A stretch of 64,000 bases of DNA from Actinomadura sp. NBRC 104412 (GTDB taxonomy: Bacteria; Actinomycetota; Actinomycetes; Streptosporangiales; Streptosporangiaceae): assembly GCF_030269515.1 (NCBI RefSeq), contig NZ_BSTM01000025.1, forward strand, positions 1 through 64,000, in the 5' to 3' direction. Positions 59,522-64,000 of the stretch are shown piece by piece. The notes under the pieces were generated by a model, which saw only the letters and a list, made by a program, of their open reading frames with translations, made no database searches and was not told the origin of the DNA. The position numbers and the translations under genes were made by a program. Each line of letters opens with the position of its first letter. Positions within the stretch are counted from its first letter, which is position 1.

Positions 59522-59604
59522 GCCATGTCCTCCCTGATCTCCTTGATAAGGGTTCGGGAGGAGTCCACGGGGAGGGCGACGGCGCCGATCCGCACCAGGA
59601 CCGT
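59509..59604 (-). pseudogene. C-terminal remnant of an XRE/DUF5753 regulator
   Basis: Residues VRIGAVALPVDSSRTLIKE with IREDM match the end of the intact XRE protein upstream (YDQIGHHALPEGQSRDLIKQ), and the stop overlaps the DUF397 start as in intact pairs. The rest of the gene is gone. This marks a deleted second XRE-DUF397 cassette. Confidence 0.6.
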
Positions 59605-59631
59605 AAGCCCAGCGGCATGTTTGCTTTGCTA

Positions 59632-59712
59632 CCTACAACTCGTCCTTGATCCGTGCAACAAGAGCTGAGAACTGCTGGGTGGTCAGGACAAGATGCCCGT
59701 CGCCCTGGAGTA
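59632..59712 (-). pseudogene. C-terminal fragment of a DUF397 gene
   Basis: The minus strand reads LQGDGHLVLTTQQFSALVAR ending in IKDEL and a stop, the usual DUF397 C-terminus. The N-terminal half is missing. Confidence 0.6.
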
Positions 59713-59733
59713 CTAGACCACCGGGTCTACCCG

Positions 59734-59916
59734 CTACACGTCCTGCTTGATGTGTCGGAGGAGCTTTGCGAACTGGTCAGGTGTGAGGGCGAGGTGGCCG
59801 TGTAGGGGGTTCTTGCTGTCTCGGAGGCCGATGGCGTCTGAAAGCGCCGCAACCTCAACGCATTCGCCTCCCTGGGTGGTGCTTCTGCTGCTCTTCCGCC
59901 ATACAGGGGTCATCAC
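59734..59916 (-). CDS. DUF397 domain protein
   Basis: A 60-residue DUF397 protein: MTPVWRKSSRSTTQGGECVE, LSDAIGLRDSKNPLHGHLAL and QFAKLLRHIKQDV. Its GTG start overlaps the stop of the XRE gene, so the two are made together. This is the intact cassette of the array. Confidence 0.88.
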   Translation of the reverse strand: MMTPVWRKSSRSTTQGGECVEVAALSDAIGLRDSKNPLHGHLALTPDQFAKLLRHIKQDV

Positions 59917-60725
59917 ATGGCCTCCATGGTTTGTTTGATCAAGTCCCGCGATTGCCCTTCGGGCAGGGCATGATGCCCGATCTGGTCATAACGTAGTGCA
60001 TAGAACGCTACTTCGCTGGTCGTCGCAGCTAGTCGGCCACCTCCCTGGGCCTCGACATAAGCGACCTCCCTGTGGGGCTTTGTGAGTGTTAGCAGCATGA
60101 AGGCTCCGTCCAAGCCGGGGTGCGCCCCTGCGGACTTCGGAACGACGCGCACGCCCACGTTGGGACGGTGTGACTGTTCGATGATGTGCGCGAGTTGTGC
60201 CTTCATGACGTCGACCCCCCCAAATGGTAGCTCCAGCAGGGTCTGCGACAGCAGGAACCACAGCATCGGGGGATCTTCCCAGTCCAGGATCGCCTGTCGA
60301 GTCAGGCGCCGTTCGAGCGCACCCTCAAGGTCCTTCACGTTGCCAGAGATGAGTCCCGCCCTGGCGTAGTCGGGGGTCTGGAGGAGGCCGGGCACGAGGT
60401 CGACCTGCCAGGTCTTGATGACCGAGGATCGGACCTCCAGATCAACGTACTGCCGAAACCAGTTCGGGTCATGGCCCAGGGTGGCGTACCAGACCAGGAA
60501 GCCGAAGAGTCCTCCCGTATCCCAGGTGTTGTCGAGGGCTGCGGCTTGAGCTTCATCCAGATTCAGTTCGCCCGTCTCCAGTCGAGAAACTGTGGACTTC
60601 GAGCATCCCATGATCTCGCCGAGAAGGTCGCCCGTGAGCTTGCGCTGGAGGCGGCAGAACCGCAGGTAGTAGGCAATGAGACCCCACATCGAGGACTTCG
60701 GGTCGGGGGTGGGACGGTGCGACAT
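59913..60725 (-). CDS. XRE-family regulator with DUF5753 domain
   Basis: A 270-residue regulator: helix-turn-helix (residues 20-60; LTGDLLGEIMGCSKSTVSRL) and a DUF5753 C-terminal domain (about 95-265). Such proteins work with DUF397 partners and nearby ATPases in actinomycete development and antibiotic control. The ATG has AGGAGGT at ideal spacing. It diverges from the ATPase gene across a region with repeated GTGTTGCAAA. Confidence 0.9.
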   Translation of the reverse strand: MSHRPTPDPKSSMWGLIAYYLRFCRLQRKLTGDLLGEIMGCSKSTVSRLETGELNLDEAQAAALDNTWDTGGLFGFLVWYATLGHDPNWFRQYVDLEVRSSVIKTWQVDLVPGLLQTPDYARAGLISGNVKDLEGALERRLTRQAILDWEDPPMLWFLLSQTLLELPFGGVDVMKAQLAHIIEQSHRPNVGVRVVPKSAGAHPGLDGAFMLLTLTKPHREVAYVEAQGGGRLAATTSEVAFYALRYDQIGHHALPEGQSRDLIKQTMEAM

Positions 60726-60754
60726 CTTGACCTCCTAGTTGCATCCAGTTGCGG

Positions 60755-60809
60755 GTGTTGCAAACAACCCGGACAAGCGTAGGGAGAAAGGCGCACTCTG
60801 TGTTGCAAA
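60755..60809. promoter_or_regulatory. Pair of GTGTTGCAAA repeats between XRE and ATPase genes
   Basis: GTGTTGCAAA occurs at 60755-60764 and 60800-60809. TTGCAA in its core is palindromic. Located in the divergent promoter region, they are candidates for the XRE operator. Confidence 0.45.
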
Positions 60810-60844
60810 GAAAGGAAGTTCTGTCCCGAAAGGTGACTTCCAAA

Positions 60845-61636
60845 ATGGCACAGATGGTGCAGCCCGGACATATGGGCGTCGGTCCCTCCGCCGACCTTTC
60901 GGTGGGCGGCTTGTGCGTGTGGCCGCTTCCCGCCGACGAGAGTTGCGCGGGTGCTGCCCGTACACTGCTCCGCTCCGCGCTCGCGGCGCTCCGCCTGCGC
61001 CGTGAAACGGTCGACGACGCCCTTCTGGCCGCCAGCGAGCTGGCCACGAACGCGCTTCAACACGGCCGACGGTCCGGGGCGTGGGCGTCGCGCGTCCCGC
61101 CGGAGCTGTGGGTGTGGGCCAGGACCACACCCGAGCCTCAGCTGGTGGTGTCGGTCTTCGACACCGAACGCTCGTCCCGTCCGGACATCGGCCCCCAAAA
61201 TCCGTTCGACGAGCACGGTCGGGGTATCGGCATCGTCGCGGCGCTCGCCGACGCATGGGGCACACATCGGTCCCGCTCCTGGCTGGGGACGAACAGCGTC
61301 CCGGGCAAGGTCGTGTGGTGCTCGTTCGGCCTGGACGATCCCGAGGCCATCACTTCGGTCATCGCGACGCCCATGCACGCGGCCCGGCACCTGGCCGAAT
61401 CCCTTATCGTCCGGGGGATCGACGCCGCACACCGCGACGGGCAGGGCGTCTCGCTGGTGAGCGTTCCGCTCAAGCGAGGCCAAGATCTGACCATCTGGGT
61501 CGAACCGGCGCACCTCTCCTTCGCCTGCTCCAGCGGCGCCCGCGTCCGTCGTCCCATTGTCGACCTGCACGATCTGACCGAAGACCTCGTCCGCCGCAGC
61601 GAGGGTAACGCACCCGTGGATGGCCGCCGACCGTGA
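60845..61636 (+). CDS. RsbW-like ATP-binding protein (HATPase_c)
   Basis: A 263-residue GHKL ATPase. ALLAASELATNALQH carries the N-box Asn, the Asp in SVFDTE and HGRGIGIVAALADAWG the G boxes. The domain occupies about 20-165; the C-terminal part is unclassified. It is the usual anti-sigma or signalling partner of XRE/DUF397 loci. The ATG follows AAAGGTG; an upstream GTG at 60749 would add 32 unconserved residues. Confidence 0.85.
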   Translation: MAQMVQPGHMGVGPSADLSVGGLCVWPLPADESCAGAARTLLRSALAALRLRRETVDDALLAASELATNALQHGRRSGAWASRVPPELWVWARTTPEPQLVVSVFDTERSSRPDIGPQNPFDEHGRGIGIVAALADAWGTHRSRSWLGTNSVPGKVVWCSFGLDDPEAITSVIATPMHAARHLAESLIVRGIDAAHRDGQGVSLVSVPLKRGQDLTIWVEPAHLSFACSSGARVRRPIVDLHDLTEDLVRRSEGNAPVDGRRP

Positions 61637-61808
61637 GGACCCTGGATAGGGTTGGATCGCGCCGCGAGGCGCGCGAATTCGCCGACTTTGACGGCATCGT
61701 ACGCGTCTTCGATCTGCACGGCCGGTTTGCTCCAACTCCCGGCCGGTCTACTTCCCCGAGCAGTGCAAGGCGACCATCGCGCACATCGGCCGCGGACTCG
61801 GCATCTGA
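61633..61808 (+). pseudogene. Small gene coupled to the ATPase, probably frameshifted
   Basis: A GTG overlaps the ATPase stop (GTGA) and reads RREAREFADFDGIVRVFDLH followed by GRF. Continuing in the next frame gives RPVYFPEQCKATIAHIGRGL then GI and a stop at 61806, which looks coding. A shift near 61725 would join them. I do not know the family; the original frame remains open to 61836 and could instead be the true product. Confidence 0.35.
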
Positions 61809-62067
61809 CCGCTGGAGTCCTGCACTCCCACAGTAGATCAGCCGTCGATCTCGGCCATGAGCCTCGCGTGCTCTGCCTGGATCCGCGCGCGTTACAAAGC
61901 ACCGTGGTGGCAGGGGAACAGTCATTGTGGACCGTGATGCGGTTTTTCGGCGCGGCGTCGGCCCTTCGGCGGGGATCGGTGACCGCCTGGCGGAAGGGGC
62001 GCTGACGGTGGGGGCTCGGTTGAGGATGCTGAGGAGGAAGGGAGATCTCCGCTCGGGAGGTGGGCCG
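61809..62067. other. Intergenic region before the AcoR-like regulator
   Basis: No gene or clear dyad is seen. It should hold the promoter of the regulator gene. Open frames here have poor codon bias. Confidence 0.4.
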
Positions 62068-63759
62068 GTGCCTCCGGAAACCATGGTTCCCATGCGCGGC
62101 CACGAGGCGTGGCGGCGGACGTTGGCGGTGAAGGAGCGGTTTCTGGAGGGTGGGGATCCGGATCTGCTGCCGCCGGAGGACTGTGGGGTGCGGCGGGAGA
62201 TCGTGCTGTCGTGGCGGCGGTCGCTGCTCAGCGGGGTGGACGCGGCGGCCACGGACCTGCCCAGGGACGAGGCCGCCGTCCCGCCGGAACGGCTGGTGCG
62301 GGCGGCGCGTCCCGTGATGGACCGCCTCGAAGCGGAGATCGCCGGGTCGCGGGTGTGGGCGTTCCTGGCCGACGGTGAATGCCGGCTGGTCCGGCATGTG
62401 GTGGGGGATCCGTCGCTGGTGCCGCAGTTGGAGGCGCGCGGGGTGTTCCCCGGGGCCTGGTTCGCCGAGGACGTGGTCGGCACGAACGGCCTGGGCACCG
62501 CGGTCGAGCAGCGGCGGCCGTTCATCGTCGCGGGCAGCGAGCACTTCCGCGCGTACGAGAGCGAGGCGACCACCGCGGGCGCGCCGGTGCGCGACCCGGC
62601 GACGGGACGGCTGGTCGGCCTGCTCAACATCAACTGCCGGTACGAGTCCACGAACGGGCTGCTCCTGCCGCTCGTCACGGAGCTGGCCCGGGAGATCGAG
62701 GCGCGGCTGCGGGCCGGTGCCTCGGCCGACGAGCGCGCGTTGCTGGAGGAGGTCGTGCGGGCCTCGAAACGGTCGCCGCAGCCGGTCGCCGGGCTCGGCG
62801 AGGAGCTGTTCATCGCCAACCCGGCCACCCTCACCCTGCTGGACGGCGCGGACTACGAGCCGCTGCGGCGATGGGCCCGCGAGGTCTCCGCCTCGGGACG
62901 GGAACGCACCTCCAGGCTGCGGCTCGGCTCCGGCCTGGTGGTGTCCGCGCGCTGCCGCCCGCTGTCCGGCTCCGCGGCCGTGGTGAGCCTGACCCCCATG
63001 ACCGCGACCCACCCGCCGTCGCCGTGGCAGCGCCTGCTCGACCAGGTGGAGCGGGCACGCGCCACACGGCTGCCCGTGCTGCTCAGGGGCGAACGCGGCA
63101 CGGGGAAGACCGTCCTGTCCCGCCGCCTGCACGAAACCGGGCCGCTCACGGTCGTCGATGCCGCCGTGGACCCGCTCCCCCCGGCGCTGGACGAGGGCAC
63201 GGTCGTCCTGCGGCACCTCGACGCGCTGCCACCGGAACGCGCGGCGCCCGTGGCGGCACGGCTGGAGTCCGCGCGGGCCCGCCTGGTCGCCACGGCCTCG
63301 GAACGGGAGCCCGGCGACGGCCTGCGCGCCCTCCTTGAACGGTTCCCCGTCGTCCTGGACGTGCCGCCGCTGCGCGAGCGGATGAGCGACCTGCCCGCGC
63401 TGGTCAACGAGATCATCGCCGAGCTGCGTCCCGGGACGCCGCGTCCGCGCTGCACGCCGGACGCGCTCGCGGCCCTGGCCGAGAGCCGGTGGCCGGGGAA
63501 CCTCCGCCAGCTCCGGCAGGTGGTGGCCACGGCCCTGACCCGCTCGCTGTCCTGCGACATCACCGTGGACGACCTTCCCGGCGACCATGGGCGTCCCCGG
63601 CGGCTGACCAAGCTGGAGAGGGCGGAACGGCACGCCCTGCTGACCGCGCTCCGTGACGCGTCCTGGGACCGCGAGGCCGCCGCCCGCGACCTCGGCATCT
63701 CACGGGCGACCATCTACCGCAAGCTCAAACGCTTCGGCATCAGGCCACCGCAGGGGTGA
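62068..63759 (+). CDS. AcoR-like regulator lacking the sigma-54 motif
   Basis: The 563-residue protein has an AcoR-type start (RRTLAVKERFLEGGDP, REIVLSWRRSLLSGVD), a GAF domain (about 85-225; DVVGTNGLGTAVEQRRPFIV), a reduced AAA+ region with Walker A RGERGTGKTVLS, and an HTH_8 end (AARDLGISRATIYRKLKRFG). GAFTGA, needed to contact sigma-54, is absent, as expected in actinomycetes. The GTG at 62068 has GGGAGGTG at ideal spacing. It sits 7 bp before an SDR gene that it may control. Confidence 0.87.
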   Translation: MPPETMVPMRGHEAWRRTLAVKERFLEGGDPDLLPPEDCGVRREIVLSWRRSLLSGVDAAATDLPRDEAAVPPERLVRAARPVMDRLEAEIAGSRVWAFLADGECRLVRHVVGDPSLVPQLEARGVFPGAWFAEDVVGTNGLGTAVEQRRPFIVAGSEHFRAYESEATTAGAPVRDPATGRLVGLLNINCRYESTNGLLLPLVTELAREIEARLRAGASADERALLEEVVRASKRSPQPVAGLGEELFIANPATLTLLDGADYEPLRRWAREVSASGRERTSRLRLGSGLVVSARCRPLSGSAAVVSLTPMTATHPPSPWQRLLDQVERARATRLPVLLRGERGTGKTVLSRRLHETGPLTVVDAAVDPLPPALDEGTVVLRHLDALPPERAAPVAARLESARARLVATASEREPGDGLRALLERFPVVLDVPPLRERMSDLPALVNEIIAELRPGTPRPRCTPDALAALAESRWPGNLRQLRQVVATALTRSLSCDITVDDLPGDHGRPRRLTKLERAERHALLTALRDASWDREAAARDLGISRATIYRKLKRFGIRPPQG

Positions 63760-63766
63760 GGACACC

Positions 63767-64000
63767 GTGAGCGCACTGACCGACCTGAGCGGGAAGGTGG
63801 CCGTCGTGACGGGCGGCGCCTCCGGAATCGGCAGGGGCATCGCCGAGAACCTTATCGCCGAGGGCATGCGCGTCGTCATCGCCGACATCGAACGGGACGC
63901 CCTGAGCGAGACCGCCGGCGCCATCGGGGCCACCGCAGTCCCCTGCGATGTGAGCGATCTGGACAGCGTCCGCGCGCTGGCCCGCTCGGTCACCGGCCGC
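63767..64000 (+). CDS. SDR family oxidoreductase, cut by the window edge
   Basis: The first 78 codons are present: LSGKVAVVTGGASGIGRGIA is the NAD(P) loop and VIADIERDAL the next strand. The active-site half lies outside. GAGG precedes the GTG. It resembles the broken SDR at 58775 in its N-terminus. Confidence 0.85.
   Translation, partial: MSALTDLSGKVAVVTGGASGIGRGIAENLIAEGMRVVIADIERDALSETAGAIGATAVPCDVSDLDSVRALARSVTGR

Noticed and set aside
61138-63633. An 831-codon open frame on the minus strand
   Set aside because: It is antisense to the ATPase and the AcoR-like regulator and shows no family features.

Overview
The window is high-GC DNA from an actinomycete. A member of the Thermomonosporaceae or Streptosporangiales, such as an Actinomadura relative, fits best, although no rRNA or marker gene is present to prove it. 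The evidence is the dense GC-rich third codon positions, many GTG and TTG starts, several probable leaderless promoters, three F420/FMN luciferase-like oxidoreductases, a mycofactocin-type SDR, and the typical actinomycete set of XRE regulator, DUF397 proteins and RsbW-like ATPase. No rRNA, tRNA, CRISPR array, transposase or prophage was seen. It reads as accessory chromosomal metabolism with local gene decay.

Layout. 0.1-3.8 kb: a DUF4331 protein, then a three-gene operon behind a perfect palindrome (DUF6282 hydrolase, PIG-L/GalB-like hydratase, RraA/CHA-aldolase-like protein) that looks like the lower part of a protocatechuate/gallate-type pathway. 3.8-6.8 kb: an exported lipoprotein and a membrane-anchored seven-blade WD40 protein with 225-bp internal repeats. 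7-12.5 kb: single genes (PNPOx-like, HpnB-like glycosyltransferase, YjbR, a membrane-anchored AA10 LPMO, an orphan amino-acid binding lipoprotein, a PGPGW membrane protein). 12.6-22.3 kb: a complete and apparently undescribed sugar module with a GntR/UTRA regulator, cupin-type sugar-phosphate isomerase, RbsBAC importer, FGGY kinase, D-2-hydroxyacid dehydrogenase, shikimate-dehydrogenase-like enzyme and phosphotriesterase-like lactonase; the regulator and the operon share an operator-like 12-mer.

22.4-31 kb: an 11-residue-repeat LEA-like protein and a small partner; a luciferase-like oxidoreductase next to a paralogue fused to a BBE-type FAD oxidase, divergent from an HxlR regulator; a secreted HNH nuclease; a broken M28 peptidase; an FkbM methyltransferase. 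31-36 kb: a dicarboxylate module (tartrate-dehydrogenase-like enzyme, LysR, DASS transporter) with matching LysR boxes, then a mycofactocin-type SDR. 36-39.3 kb: a decayed DinB gene, a WYL regulator, and a CMD/alpha-beta hydrolase pair.

39.3-48.7 kb is the most notable block. A GAF-LytTR regulator diverges from a run of genes for a Zn-alcohol dehydrogenase, a cupredoxin-like protein, a PQQ dehydrogenase, pqqA, B, C, D and E, and a CaCA-like exchanger. The window therefore encodes a PQQ cofactor, an enzyme to use it, and a possible metal exchanger. The dehydrogenase has the Asp-Tyr-Asp arrangement linked with lanthanide use, but neither it nor the cupredoxin-like protein has a signal peptide.

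48.7-64 kb: a SecD-head-domain protein, a 5'-truncated DUF5996 gene, a winged-helix protein, a MerR/oxidoreductase pair, a zinc-ribbon/pseudokinase/TPR protein with a membrane partner, an LLM oxidoreductase with a CocE hydrolase and a broken SDR, a partly decayed XRE-DUF397 array with its ATPase, an AcoR-like regulator lacking the sigma-54 motif, and an SDR cut by the window edge.
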